This document shows, one piece after another, positions 1-8,645 of a stretch of DNA of 64,000 bases. Position 1 is the stretch's first letter. Each line of letters starts with the position of its first letter. The notes below the pieces were generated by a model. The model was not told the DNA's origin and made no database searches. It saw only the letters and a program-made list of their open reading frames with translations. The translations under genes and the position numbers were made by a program. Source of the stretch: Bacteroidales bacterium (GTDB lineage: Bacteria; Bacteroidota; Bacteroidia; Bacteroidales; JAUNSR01); contig JAUNSR010000002.1 of assembly GCA_030539115.1 (NCBI GenBank), positions 36,110 through 100,109 on the forward strand, written 5' to 3'.

Positions 1-1543
1 ATAAAAGTTCAGAATATCTCTTATCAGAATTAATAGAAACTATTTCAGCAGGTCTGTATGTAAGAGAATCATAATCAGACAAAAATAAAGTATTGTAATT
101 TGAATTCTCATTTTTAGTTATTCTGCAGGCTCCCTTGACTGTCCCACACCAGATGTTATCGAACCTGTCGGATATTATTAAAGAAGTTCTTATAACAGGA
201 AGTTCATCGCTTTTAGTCTTGTTATAGAAACTACCGTTTTTTAAATCCATAATATCAATGCCTTCTGTATGACCAATCCACAGCTTATTTTCTTTATCCA
301 CATAAAGCGCTCTTATATTGTCGCTCCTTAAATTTTTATTATTAGAATGATTGATATATTTATATTCTCCATTGCTTTTATCATATACTGTAATTCCTTC
401 ATCGTTGGTGCCTATATAAATTAGATGGTTGTATTCTGCAATTGCCCTTACTATCTTTCCTTTAATACCCGGAATATTTTGCTTTCTTTGCTGAAGAATA
501 TTAAAAGGGAAATTATATAGATGAAGAATATTCAATCCACCTGAAAACGTTCCTATAAAAAGATTTCCGTTCTTGTCGGGGCACAGACTATATATATAAT
601 CAGATGTTAAATTTATATAAGGGTTTACAGATGTTATGGGTTTAAACTGCTTTTCAGTTATATAATCAGACATTAAAAATAATCCATTTGTAGAAGATGC
701 CCATATTGTTCCATCTGAAGACTGTACAAGTTTATTAGCCCTTTTATTCCCCGGAAGATTATATTCCATACCCTGTTCCAATTCATCATTGTCTTCTCCT
801 GAAATTTTAATGACTTTTGAATAACAAAAGATACTGTTGTTGGAAGAAATCCATAATCTCCAATTTTTGTCAATAATTATTGAAGAAACATTCTTAATCT
901 GTTGAGATTTTATCTTTATAAACTGCTGATTTTTATCTATTTTGAAAATTCCATCTCTTGTTCCAATCCAAATCATATCTTTTGGGTCCTTATAAAGGCA
1001 GGTGCAATGAGCATTAAGAGAAACATACTCTTTTTTTAACTTTCCATCTCCAAGAATGCTGAATATTGAAAAAACACCATTGCTGTTGATGGTGTATAAC
1101 CTATTGTCATAATAAATTATACTCTCATAATTCTCAGCATTATTCTCATCATTTACATTTACAGGTATATATCGTTGCTGATAGATGTCAAAACATTGTA
1201 TTCCACTTATTGTAGCAAGCCAAATATGTCTGTCATTATCATAGGAAATAGCATAAATTCTATTATGCAAGGTATTATTATATGCATCCAAAGAATTATA
1301 AAATGGAATAATCTTATTTCCATCATATCTGTCAAGTCCGGAGTTTGTTCCTATCCATATATAACCCAAGTTATCCTGCAAAATATCCAGTACATCAGAA
1401 TGAGACAGACCTTGATCGGTGGAAATATAGTCTATGGAATAAAAGTTGTTGGTAGATATGGAAAAAGCACTTTGAAAAATATTACAAATTACAAATAGTA
1501 AAATGTAATGCCATTTGTTGCTAAAAATAACCGTTTTTGACAT
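1..1543 (-). CDS. Two-component propeller sensor protein (5' part; runs off the left edge)
   Basis: The reverse strand is open from an ATG at 1543 to the window edge, giving 514 codons without a stop. The protein starts with a hydrophobic export signal (about residues 8-28). It then shows at least nine repeats of the two-component regulator propeller type, each with a core such as YIWIGTNSGL, HIWLATISGI, MIWIGTRDGI, LFIGTFSGGL or KLWIGHTEGI. In Bacteroidota such periplasmic propellers usually precede a Y_Y_Y domain, a membrane helix and either a histidine kinase (hybrid two-component system) or a LuxR-type output. That part is outside the window, so the output domain is unknown. The sequence DQGLSHSDV near residue 40 is the usual start of the first blade. 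I am confident of the propeller and unsure of the full architecture. No partner gene is visible on the right side. Confidence 0.9.
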   Translation of the reverse strand, partial: MSKTVIFSNKWHYILLFVICNIFQSAFSISTNNFYSIDYISTDQGLSHSDVLDILQDNLGYIWIGTNSGLDRYDGNKIIPFYNSLDAYNNTLHNRIYAISYDNDRHIWLATISGIQCFDIYQQRYIPVNVNDENNAENYESIIYYDNRLYTINSNGVFSIFSILGDGKLKKEYVSLNAHCTCLYKDPKDMIWIGTRDGIFKIDKNQQFIKIKSQQIKNVSSIIIDKNWRLWISSNNSIFCYSKVIKISGEDNDELEQGMEYNLPGNKRANKLVQSSDGTIWASSTNGLFLMSDYITEKQFKPITSVNPYINLTSDYIYSLCPDKNGNLFIGTFSGGLNILHLYNFPFNILQQRKQNIPGIKGKIVRAIAEYNHLIYIGTNDEGITVYDKSNGEYKYINHSNNKNLRSDNIRALYVDKENKLWIGHTEGIDIMDLKNGSFYNKTKSDELPVIRTSLIISDRFDNIWCGTVKGACRITKNENSNYNTLFLSDYDSLTYRPAEIVSINSDKRYSELL

Positions 1544-1725
1544 TATCATAATTGTGTTTTCAAGTATTTGATACAATTTTAGCAATAATAATTCAATAAT
1601 GACAATTTTATGAATAATAATGATAATAATAAATAAAGCTCAAAGATATATTTGTTAGTATAAAAAGATGATGATTAAGGTTTGAGCAATTGTAGAATTA
1701 AAAGGTTTTAAAAGGTAACAATTCT

Positions 1726-1778
1726 CCGTATTTAAGTTGAAGCATCATTTAATAATAAAATGCTTCAATTTAATACGG
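1726..1778. repeat. Long imperfect inverted repeat
   Basis: The left arm (1726-1745) reads CCGTATTTAAGTTGAAGCAT and the right arm (from about 1760 to 1778) ends in ATGCTTCAATTTAATACGG. They pair over about 19 bases with few mismatches around a short AT-rich loop. Outer flanks (AATTCT and AGAAAATT) may extend the stem. No T-run follows on the + strand, so this is not an obvious terminator. It lies upstream of the propeller sensor gene, which reads away to the left. Confidence 0.6.
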
Positions 1779-2064
1779 TAGAAAATTATAAAGAACTTAT
1801 TCTTTAAAGAACTTAATACTTTACTTGGTACCTGAATAAATTTTTTAATTTAAATCAATTCTGAGAATTATATCATGGTCTTTTAAGTGGAAATTTTTTT
1901 AACTAACTATATAAACGCTGTGAAGCGATTTTTTATAAAGTGTTGTGAAACTATAATTAATCACTTTAAATCTTTTCTTTATTTAAAAGTAGTTTTACAG
2001 ATAAATATTAAACATTTAATTGTTTTCATAAACTCTTAAACCACAGTTTGTATTTCTTAAATCT

Positions 2065-2105
2065 AAATATCGGGCAATATTGTTTATTGCCCGATATTTG
2101 TTTTT
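2065..2105. terminator. Strong hairpin with T-run and no obvious gene upstream
   Basis: A perfect 15-bp stem (AAATATCGGGCAATA pairing with TATTGCCCGATATTT) around a five-base loop is followed by GTTTTTAG on the + strand. It has the shape of an intrinsic terminator. However, no + strand gene ends before it in this window; it may end a small transcript starting somewhere in 1.6-2.05 kb, or serve as a barrier. Confidence 0.6.
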
Positions 2106-2242
2106 AGTGATCTTCTATAAGTATAAATTTTATGCAATTATTTAAAAGCTAAATATAAATGTATGAAAGAATAATAGACTAAATATTTTAATATTAAATG
2201 TGATACATATTTAAATAAAATTATATAATAAAAAAGAAATGC

Positions 2243-2250
2243 TATTTTTG
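2243..2250 (+). promoter_or_regulatory. Bacteroides-type -7 element upstream of the M50 protease
   Basis: TATTTTTG matches the TAnnTTTG -7 consensus and sits 16 bases before the ATG at 2267. I see no clear -33 TTG at the usual distance. Confidence 0.35.
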
Positions 2251-2266
2251 GAAAAAATAAAACTCA

Positions 2267-3436
2267 ATGAGATCAAAAACAATTAAAAAGAATTTTATTA
2301 TACCATTAATGGCAATTGCAACTTTTTGTTTCTTTTTGCTAATGGGTATATTAGTTGGAAAGCTTTCACATAGAAATGGTATATCTTTGATTGAGAGTGA
2401 AAGCTCTGTCCCTTTTTTGATGAAAATAGTGCTTATTTATGTTTTTTCTTTTATTTGTTGGATATTCCAAGTAATAATTCATGAATCAGGCCATCTTATA
2501 GGAGGTTTATTAACAGGATATAAATTTGTGTCATTTAGAATTTTCAAAAATTGCATCATAAAAAAGGATGGTAAGTTTCATTTAAAATATTTGAAGATTC
2601 CCGGCACAGGAGGTCAATGTCTTATGGCTCCTCCCATTGACTATAATATCAAGAATGTGCCTTTTCATGTCTACAATTTAGGCGGAGTTTTTATGAATTT
2701 TATTTCCTTTTTAGTTTCTATCACCTTATTATGGAACATGAGTTTTTCTGAGCCTATGTTTATTTTGATATCATTGAATATGGTATTTTCTCTTTTCTTT
2801 TTTTTGTTGAACATTATTCCTTTCAACTCTACTGTAACAAATGATGGATATAACTCTGTTTTATTTAAAAAAAATAAAACAGAGAGACTCTATTTTTTTA
2901 AGATTATTGATATAAATGCTCAATTAAGCAATGGTAAAAGATTTAGAGATATTGATGAATCTCTTTTCCCTGTTAAATCTGTCAATGATAATTCCTCTTC
3001 GTTTGAAATCCAACTGTTCATATTATTCCTTTCATATAGTTTTGATAAAGATTTTGATTTAGATAAATATTGTGAGAATGTTAATAATATACCAAAGAAT
3101 TTAAAAAATTTACCGGGCATTTTAAAAAATGAGATAGATTGCGAACGATTATTTTCTTTATTTTTAAATAATGGCGACAAAGAAGAGATATCTTCTCTTG
3201 AAACAAAGAATCTAAAGCGCTTTATCTCTCTTACCAAGGATTGTATGGTAAATAAAAAAAGGCTTCTTTACACAAAAGCTTTATTTGTTGACAACAATCC
3301 TGAGGAAGCTGAAGAAATATATAATCAATCAATAATGTTGGAAAAAAGTTATCCTTCGGAAGGTGAATATATTACAGAGCTCAGTTTTTTTAATAAATTA
3401 AAAAAACGCTATGCAGCAAAAGCAGAGCAGCTTTAG
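2267..3436 (+). CDS. M50-like (site-2 protease-like) membrane metallopeptidase
   Basis: A 389-residue membrane protein with the zinc motif HESGH at residues 72-76 inside a membrane segment. A second motif, NIIPFNSTVTNDG, lies at about residues 182-194 and matches the NxxPxxxxDG ligand motif of M50 peptidases. Helices are predicted near residues 10-32, 52-82, 135-157 and 162-186. The C-terminal half (about 200-389) is soluble and lacks a recognised domain; a PDZ domain, common in other M50 members, is not evident. The residues expected of an active intramembrane protease are present, but the substrate is unknown. It could instead be one of the M50-like proteins of peptide or bacteriocin processing. 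It stands alone: the 84-bp tandem repeat array follows 86 bases after its stop codon. Confidence 0.8.
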   Translation: MRSKTIKKNFIIPLMAIATFCFFLLMGILVGKLSHRNGISLIESESSVPFLMKIVLIYVFSFICWIFQVIIHESGHLIGGLLTGYKFVSFRIFKNCIIKKDGKFHLKYLKIPGTGGQCLMAPPIDYNIKNVPFHVYNLGGVFMNFISFLVSITLLWNMSFSEPMFILISLNMVFSLFFFLLNIIPFNSTVTNDGYNSVLFKKNKTERLYFFKIIDINAQLSNGKRFRDIDESLFPVKSVNDNSSSFEIQLFILFLSYSFDKDFDLDKYCENVNNIPKNLKNLPGILKNEIDCERLFSLFLNNGDKEEISSLETKNLKRFISLTKDCMVNKKRLLYTKALFVDNNPEEAEEIYNQSIMLEKSYPSEGEYITELSFFNKLKKRYAAKAEQL

Positions 3437-4069
3437 AAATAATTATTTCCTTATTTTTCTATTTTATTGATCTACCGCTTTGTTAATCAATGTTTATAAG
3501 CTGTTGTTTGACAAATAATATCGCATTATCTTTACAGAAGATAAGCTTCGCCTCATCAAATGCATAATGAAAGTATACACTTTCAAATGCTTATTGAGTT
3601 CGGCTTGCATTATCTTTACAGAAGATAAGCTTCGCCTCATCAATAAAATATTGAAAGCATTCGCTTTCATATTTATATTAAGTTCGGCTTGCATTATCTT
3701 TGCATAAGATAAGCTTCGCCTCATCAATAAAATATTGAAAGCATTCGCTTTCATATTTATATTAAGTTCGGCTTGCATTATCTTTGCATAAGATAAGCTT
3801 CGCCTCATCAAATGCATAATGAAAGTATACACTTTCAAATGCTTATTGAGTTCGGCTTGCATTATCTTTGCATAATAATTATTCTACTAAAACAATAGCT
3901 GTTCATAAAACAACCGGCTAAAGAGAATCTGCTGCATATTTTCTTTGTCTTCAAGAAATAAAGGTTGTGTAATATACATTATATAATATATCAGGATTTA
4001 ATTTTTTCTGCAATTGAATTTTGTGGTAGGTGTGTTGAGTTTATATAAAATATTGATAAATATTTCTTA
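3437..4069. other. Intergenic interval dominated by a tandem repeat
   Basis: Between the M50 protease and the TtcA-like gene. It contains the 84-bp array (3523-3873) and about 200 bases of AT-rich sequence with no gene. Confidence 0.7.
3523..3873. repeat. 84-bp tandem repeat array, four full units plus a partial fifth, order A-B-B-A
   Basis: Units begin with GCATTATCTTT at 3523, 3607, 3691, 3775 and 3859, an exact 84-bp period. Units 1 and 4 carry the core GAAAGTATACACTTTC (type A). Units 2 and 3 carry GAAAGCATTCGCTTTC (type B). Both cores are perfect hairpins with 6-bp stems, so the T-A to C-G change is compensatory. A second hairpin, TTATCTT-TGCAT-AAGATAA, links units 2-3 and 3-4. Flanking words AAGCTTCGCC and TTCGGCTT are invariant. 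Because 84 is a multiple of three, the reverse strand is open for 122 codons, but this looks like a by-product. There are no spacers, so it is not a CRISPR array. Confidence 0.95.
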
Positions 4070-4816
4070 ATGGCGAAATTTACTGATGAGGAGCTTTTGC
4101 TTCGAAAAATAGAGAGAAAGATTAGAAAAGCTATGATAGATTTTTCTCTTATTGAGGATGGAGATAAGTTGTTGGTTGGCCTTTCAGGAGGAAAAGATTC
4201 ATTGGCACTTATAGATTTATTAGGAAGAAGGAAAAAAATTCATAAGCCTTCTTTTCAAGTTGTTGCCGCTCATATTTCAATGACAAATATTGGATATGTC
4301 TCAGATCTGGAATATTTAAGAAATCATTGTTTGAAAAATGACATTGAATTTATTCATTTCGAAACTTCTTTTGACATGGCAACCGATAATAGAAAATCTC
4401 CTTGCTTTCTCTGTTCATGGACTCGAAGAAAAACTCTTTTTGAAATTGCCAAAAAATACAATTGCAATAAGATTGTTCTCGGACATCATCAGGATGATAT
4501 ACTTCAGACACTGTTAATGAACATGACTTTTCAAGGTGCCTTTGGAACTATGCCTCCAAAACTGAAGATGGATAAGTTTGATATGACAATTATTCGTCCA
4601 TTATGTCTGGTCCCGGAATCAGACTTAATTGAATTATCATTGATTAAGGGATATATTAAGCAAAAAAAAGCTTGCCCTTATGAAACATCTTCAAGTCGTC
4701 CTGAAATGAAAAATGTTATTAAAATGCTTGAACAGATGAATGAACATGCCAGATTTAATTTATGGTCAAGTATGACAAACATTCAATCGGGATATCTTCC
4801 TAATTTAAATCATTAA
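4070..4816 (+). CDS. ttcA: TtcA-like tRNA 2-thiocytidine synthetase (PP-loop ATPase)
   Basis: A 248-residue PP-loop ATPase of the TtcA/TtuA family, which thiolates tRNA bases (cytidine 32 in TtcA) using ATP and a [4Fe-4S] cluster. The P-loop SGGKDS is at residues 39-44, and GHHQDD, typical of the family, is near 139-143. Three cysteines fit the cluster ligands: C112 and C115 (PCFLC) and C202 (KACPYE). The length is somewhat short compared with E. coli TtcA (about 310), as the C-terminal extension is missing. The start is the ATG preceding AKFTDEELLLRK; no strong ribosome-binding sequence is needed in this phylum. It is followed by a short inverted repeat and then a HAD phosphatase on the same strand. 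Assignment to TtcA rather than another TtcA/TtuA subgroup is likely but not certain. Confidence 0.85.
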   Translation: MAKFTDEELLLRKIERKIRKAMIDFSLIEDGDKLLVGLSGGKDSLALIDLLGRRKKIHKPSFQVVAAHISMTNIGYVSDLEYLRNHCLKNDIEFIHFETSFDMATDNRKSPCFLCSWTRRKTLFEIAKKYNCNKIVLGHHQDDILQTLLMNMTFQGAFGTMPPKLKMDKFDMTIIRPLCLVPESDLIELSLIKGYIKQKKACPYETSSSRPEMKNVIKMLEQMNEHARFNLWSSMTNIQSGYLPNLNH

Positions 4817-4817
4817 G

Positions 4818-4843
4818 ATTAATTTAACTTAAATAATTAATCT
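4818..4843 (+). terminator. Weak hairpin after ttcA
   Basis: GATTAATT and AATTAATC form an 8-bp AT-only stem just after the stop codon. The T-run is poor, so termination here is doubtful. Confidence 0.3.
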
Positions 4844-4900
4844 CATTATTTACTCTAAAATATTAGTTTGAATAAATGATGAGATAAACATATATTATAA

Positions 4901-5680
4901 ATGATAAAAGCGATATTCTTCGATATTGATGGCACTTTGCTCTCTTTTAATACTCATAAAGTGCCACAATCTACATTAAAAGCTCTCGAACTTTTAAAAG
5001 AAAAGGGAGTTAAAGTATTTGTTTCTTCAGGGCGTCCTCAATATCTTCTTGATTCTATAAAAGATTTGGAATTTGATGGATATATCACATTAAATGGTGC
5101 TTATTGTTTCACTACAGACAAAAGTTTTGAATCTAAACGTTCAATACTAAAACAGGATATAGAGAATCTTATTAAGTGGAATAAGACTTATAACTATCCT
5201 CTTGTTTTTATGTATGCCGCTGACTGGTCTTTGACACATCTTAATCAGGATGTTGTAAATGTTACCTCGCAGTTGAATGTGCAAATACCTCAAATTCTTC
5301 CGGAATCATCGGTTTTTGAAAATGAAACATTTCAGATGATGGGATATTTTAAAGGAGAGCTTGATGAGATGCTTAAAGAAAATGTTATTCCCGGCTGTGA
5401 ATTAGCCCGTTGGCATCCTGATTTTGTTGACATAGTAAGAGCAAATACCAGCAAAAGCGAAGGTATGGTGGAAATTCTTAATCATTTTAACTTTGATATC
5501 TCTCAAAGCATGGCTTTCGGAGATGGCGGCAACGATATTACAATACTTTCCAAAGCCGGAATCGGAGTCGCGATGGGAAATGCTTCTGATAATGTAAAAG
5601 AGGCAGCAGATTATGTTACAGATTCTGTCGATGAAGATGGCATATACAATGCTCTTAGACATTTTGGTGTTATTGATTAA
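4901..5680 (+). CDS. Cof-type HAD-superfamily phosphatase
   Basis: A 259-residue haloacid dehalogenase hydrolase of the Cof (IIB) subfamily, which dephosphorylates sugar phosphates and other small phosphomonoesters in the cytoplasm. Motif I is DIDGT at residues 8-12, with D8 the expected nucleophile and D10 the acid/base. Motif II is in FVSSGRP near residues 40-46. Motif III is the lysine in NTSKSEGM, and motif IV is AFGDGGNDI near residues 206-214. The C2 cap domain lies between motifs II and III. The length is normal for the family. It is 84 bases downstream of ttcA and may be cotranscribed with it. The substrate cannot be told from sequence. Confidence 0.9.
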   Translation: MIKAIFFDIDGTLLSFNTHKVPQSTLKALELLKEKGVKVFVSSGRPQYLLDSIKDLEFDGYITLNGAYCFTTDKSFESKRSILKQDIENLIKWNKTYNYPLVFMYAADWSLTHLNQDVVNVTSQLNVQIPQILPESSVFENETFQMMGYFKGELDEMLKENVIPGCELARWHPDFVDIVRANTSKSEGMVEILNHFNFDISQSMAFGDGGNDITILSKAGIGVAMGNASDNVKEAADYVTDSVDEDGIYNALRHFGVID

Positions 5681-5685
5681 TTATT

Positions 5686-5730
5686 AATTATTACTCATTT
5701 TTATTTTATTAAAATAAAAGTAATAATGTA
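5686..5730 (+). terminator. Terminator-like hairpin after the HAD gene
   Basis: ATTATTAC and GTAATAAT bracket an inner TTTTATTTT-ATT-AAAATAAAA stem. It is AT-rich but long, and sits directly after the stop codon. Confidence 0.5.
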
Positions 5731-5843
5731 AAAAGAAAACTATTAATTTCGAATTTTAATATTGAATCAGTCAATAGAAATACTCAATCTCTTTTGATTG
5801 ATTCTTATATTGACAGTAAGGATTATAGTTAAATCTAAACATT

Positions 5844-6629
5844 ATGATATTTTATTTTTCCGGTACAGGCAACACATGGTGGGCGGCAAATGAACTTTCA
5901 AAGGCTTTTAACGAGCCGATAAGTTCTATAGTTGAGATAATGAAGCATGGTGAGATAACTCATACGTTTAAAGCAAAAGAGAATGAGAAATTGTTTTTTG
6001 TTTTTCCTGTACATTCATGGGGCCCCGCTGTTATGATGTTAAGATTCCTTAATATGCTAAATGTCGAGGGTACGAATGAAGCTTATGCTGTTTGTACATG
6101 TGGTGACGAGTGTGGTATGACAGATGAGATTTTTTCCTCAGCTCTTTTAAAGAAAGATATAAAACTTAAGGGTATTTATTCAATTCAAATGCCAAATGAT
6201 TATATCCTTATGAAAGGTTTTAATACCGATCCGGAAGAACTTGCCAATAAAAAACTCGAAGCTGCAAAATCAAGAATCGATGATATTGTCGCTGCAATTA
6301 ATGATGAAGCAAAAGGGAAGTTCCTTTATGAGGCAGGCACCAAGAAATGGCTTAAATCGCGCATAGTATATCCTTATTTCAAGAAGCATGTTATAGGAAA
6401 ATCCAAATTTTTTGTTGATGAGAATAAATGTGCAAGCTGTTCTTTTTGTCAAAAGATATGTCCTACCGGAAATATTATAATGATACACAATTTTCCTGTA
6501 TGGGATAACGATTGCGTTCAGTGTACAGCTTGTATAAACCGTTGTCCTACTCAAGCAATTCAATTTGGTGATGTAACTCAGGAAAAAGGTCGTTATGTAA
6601 ATCCACATTATGGCAATACTATCGAGTAA
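5844..6629 (+). CDS. EFR1-type ferredoxin with flavodoxin-like domain
   Basis: A 261-residue protein with an N-terminal flavodoxin-like fold (FSGTGNTWWAANEL at residues 5-18 is the phosphate-binding loop for FMN). Two C-terminal [4Fe-4S] clusters follow, CASCSFCQKICPTG and CVQCTACINRCPTQ, spanning about residues 196-242. This matches the EFR1 family of flavodoxin-ferredoxin fusions in anaerobes. The physiological partner of such proteins is generally unknown, so only electron transfer in the cytoplasm can be proposed. It is a single gene ended by a strong terminator at 6701. The combination of FMN fold and two clusters is clear; the pathway is inference. Confidence 0.85.
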   Translation: MIFYFSGTGNTWWAANELSKAFNEPISSIVEIMKHGEITHTFKAKENEKLFFVFPVHSWGPAVMMLRFLNMLNVEGTNEAYAVCTCGDECGMTDEIFSSALLKKDIKLKGIYSIQMPNDYILMKGFNTDPEELANKKLEAAKSRIDDIVAAINDEAKGKFLYEAGTKKWLKSRIVYPYFKKHVIGKSKFFVDENKCASCSFCQKICPTGNIIMIHNFPVWDNDCVQCTACINRCPTQAIQFGDVTQEKGRYVNPHYGNTIE

Positions 6630-6700
6630 TCAAAAAACCATTTCAATAAAAAAGTCTATTGATAAGAGACAAAACAATTTATTATATAAAAAACAAAAAT

Positions 6701-6733
6701 AGGGGAACACTTTTTTTAATGTTCCCCTTTTTT
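6701..6733. terminator. Bidirectional terminator between convergent genes
   Basis: AGGGGAACA pairs perfectly with TGTTCCCCT (9 bp) and is followed by TTTTTT on the + strand. T-rich sequence also follows on the - strand. It serves the EFR1 gene and the converging phosphodiesterase gene. Confidence 0.85.
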
Positions 6734-6770
6734 ATGTTTTACTCAATTATTTAAAACCAATTGAGTCATT

Positions 6771-7991
6771 TTATTTTTTCCACCAGCAATTTGCAGAAGA
6801 GTTTTTACCCTCTATATGAATTTTTAAGAATCCGTTTTTAGCGATATCCTGATTTATAATAAATTTATTATCTCCTGCCTTTGCTTTTCCTGCAATAATC
6901 CATTCGTCATCTTTACCCTCTTTATAATTATTGGTAAGAGTGTAATAAACTGTTAGATTTTCTTTAGGGTTGAAGTTTTCCCAAAACAATTTTACACTGC
7001 CGTCATTTTGTTGTTTTGCCTGCAAATTGAATATGCTCTCTTTGCCAATAAATGGAACACCATCCCATTCATATTTTATGTTTTTAGGAACTTCAAAACC
7101 CATCCAACGGCACATAGAAGGAGCAAGATCAACAGAAGCTCTGGCTTGATTGCTAAAGAAACTGTTTACTTTAACATTGGTAGCCAACCAAACTGTTCTT
7201 TCTCTTGCGCTCTGTCCTCCATGACCATATCCATCATCTTTTCTGCCATGATCGGTAACTACTGCAACCATCCAATCTTCATTAAAATTTTTCTGACGAT
7301 ATTTGACGCTTTCCCATATTCTGCCAACTTGGTTGTCAGCATCCACCACGGTTTTGTCAAACTTCTCACCATTTCCAAAAAGATGTCCCGCATCATCATT
7401 ATACTGAAGATAAACCCAAGTTAAATCAGGTGCATATTCCCTTATTTCCTGCGCAGCCTTATCTGTAACAGCTTCATCAATTTTAAAAATCTGAAGATTT
7501 TCCTTCTCATTAGGATAATTTGTCTTGTCGTTTTCTAAACCGTCAAAATATCTGTCTACATCGAAATTGCCGTTTTCATTTATATTTACACCAACAAGTT
7601 TCGTTCTATTGTCAAGCCATGTTGAATAAACAGCAGTTTTTACATCCTTTTTCTGAGATTTCGCTATTCTAAACATTGTATGATAATTATAATTCGGAGC
7701 AGTAATACTATTGTCCCAGACATTGTTCTTATTACTCCATGTGCCTGTAAGAAGAGCATTATAGCAAACAGCAGAAATCGTTGGAGTTTGAGAATATCCT
7801 CCAATTATGCCACCCATCTGCATTTTTGAATAACCCCCAAGCGAGCTTATTTCATCTATGTTTGGAGTGTTTATTCTTTCAATAACATCAGCCGGAATGC
7901 CATCGACAATTATATAAATGGCTTTTTTTGTTTTTGCAGATAAGCTGCAGAGAGGAAGCATCAATAATGCCGCAATAAGAAGTTTCTTCAT
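6771..7991 (-). CDS. Secreted type I phosphodiesterase / nucleotide pyrophosphatase-like protein
   Basis: A 406-residue protein of the alkaline phosphatase superfamily, type I phosphodiesterase/nucleotide pyrophosphatase branch. It has a typical signal peptide (MKKLLIAALLMLPLCSLSA), so it is exported. Metal-site signatures are visible: YIIVDGIPADV near residues 26-36 (first Asp), TPTISAVCYNALLTG (nucleophile Thr region), DDAGHLFG (Asp and His) and VVTDHGRKDDGYGHGG (Asp-His and the final His). These fit hydrolysis of a phosphate mono- or diester in the periplasm or at the surface. The C-terminal about 80 residues form a separate beta-rich tail. It lies 60 bases downstream of a small membrane-protein gene and may be cotranscribed with it. 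The substrate is unknown. Confidence 0.85.
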   Translation of the reverse strand: MKKLLIAALLMLPLCSLSAKTKKAIYIIVDGIPADVIERINTPNIDEISSLGGYSKMQMGGIIGGYSQTPTISAVCYNALLTGTWSNKNNVWDNSITAPNYNYHTMFRIAKSQKKDVKTAVYSTWLDNRTKLVGVNINENGNFDVDRYFDGLENDKTNYPNEKENLQIFKIDEAVTDKAAQEIREYAPDLTWVYLQYNDDAGHLFGNGEKFDKTVVDADNQVGRIWESVKYRQKNFNEDWMVAVVTDHGRKDDGYGHGGQSARERTVWLATNVKVNSFFSNQARASVDLAPSMCRWMGFEVPKNIKYEWDGVPFIGKESIFNLQAKQQNDGSVKLFWENFNPKENLTVYYTLTNNYKEGKDDEWIIAGKAKAGDNKFIINQDIAKNGFLKIHIEGKNSSANCWWKK

Positions 7992-8051
7992 GATATGGAT
8001 TATTAATTTATATTCTGATTCGATACTGTTACACCTTGTGAAAACAATTTT

Positions 8052-8495
8052 TTAATACTCCTTTTCAGATACAAAGATCGTGTGAACCAAAACTCCATTT
8101 TTGTCAAAATATTTATAGGTAAGAGGAATCTTTCTATCTCGGTACACTTTGTTTTCATCCTTTTCAAGCGTGTTTTTCTTTACAGCGGGGTCTATATTCT
8201 TTGAAATCGATTCAAAATCAAGCTCATCTTTTGATAGACTTACCAAAGTATAGTTGAAACACAGCCCTTTGTTGTCGATAATCGATACACTGTCAAACCT
8301 TGTCACATCATCAAGCATTACAGGAGGGTTTTTATTTGACATGGTGCGAATCTCCTTTAGAAACTCCTCATTTGTCATATTCTTTGAAGTGAGCTTTGTG
8401 ACAATAAAAAAGGCAATAAAAAAGAAAACCACTCCTGATATAATTCCGGTTACATTTGATTTGGTAAGTTTCAATTTTGAATCATTTTCTGACAT
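8052..8495 (-). CDS. Uncharacterised single-span membrane protein
   Basis: A 147-residue protein I do not recognise. It has a charged N-terminus, one membrane helix at about residues 16-34 (GIISGVVFFFIAFFIVTKL), and then a soluble domain of about 110 residues. That domain is probably extracytoplasmic, with alternating beta-like segments (RFDSVSIIDNKGLCFNYTLV, IPLTYKYFDKNGVLVHTIFV). It reads into the phosphodiesterase gene 60 bases downstream. A -7-like element, TATATTTG on the - strand, is at 8525-8532, 30-37 bases before the start. Codon use resembles its neighbours. The length and open frame with a consistent membrane segment support a real gene. Confidence 0.65.
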   Translation of the reverse strand: MSENDSKLKLTKSNVTGIISGVVFFFIAFFIVTKLTSKNMTNEEFLKEIRTMSNKNPPVMLDDVTRFDSVSIIDNKGLCFNYTLVSLSKDELDFESISKNIDPAVKKNTLEKDENKVYRDRKIPLTYKYFDKNGVLVHTIFVSEKEY

Positions 8496-8524
8496 AGCTG
8501 AATAGTATTAAAATAAACAATGTA

Positions 8525-8532
8525 CAAATATA
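8525..8532 (-). promoter_or_regulatory. -7 element for the 8052-8495 gene
   Basis: On the - strand this is TATATTTG, matching TAnnTTTG, 30-37 bases before the start codon. The -33 element is not clear. Confidence 0.35.
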
Positions 8533-8645
8533 ACCTTAACTATTATTTCTCCTTTTAAAAGAGCTGCAAAAACACTATCCATAGGCTTAAATTTATTAAT
8601 TTTATCGCCTTAGTTGTTTTAAAATTATCAAATAAATATATCAGT

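Larger units (their letters stand above)
1544..2266. other. Gene-free interval with two strong inverted repeats
   Basis: I see no convincing gene in these 723 bases. They hold an imperfect hairpin at 1726-1778 and a terminator-like hairpin at 2065-2105, both listed separately. The rest is AT-rich and unremarkable. Confidence 0.6.

Noticed and set aside
3494..3862. A 122-codon reverse-strand open frame with a perfect 28-residue repeat
   Set aside because: It is the translation of the 84-bp DNA repeat, whose length is divisible by three. The compensatory changes preserve hairpins, not residues, so selection appears to act on nucleic-acid structure.
3523..3873. Possible CRISPR array
   Set aside because: Units are contiguous with no unique spacers, 84 bp is too long for a CRISPR repeat, and no cas gene is near.
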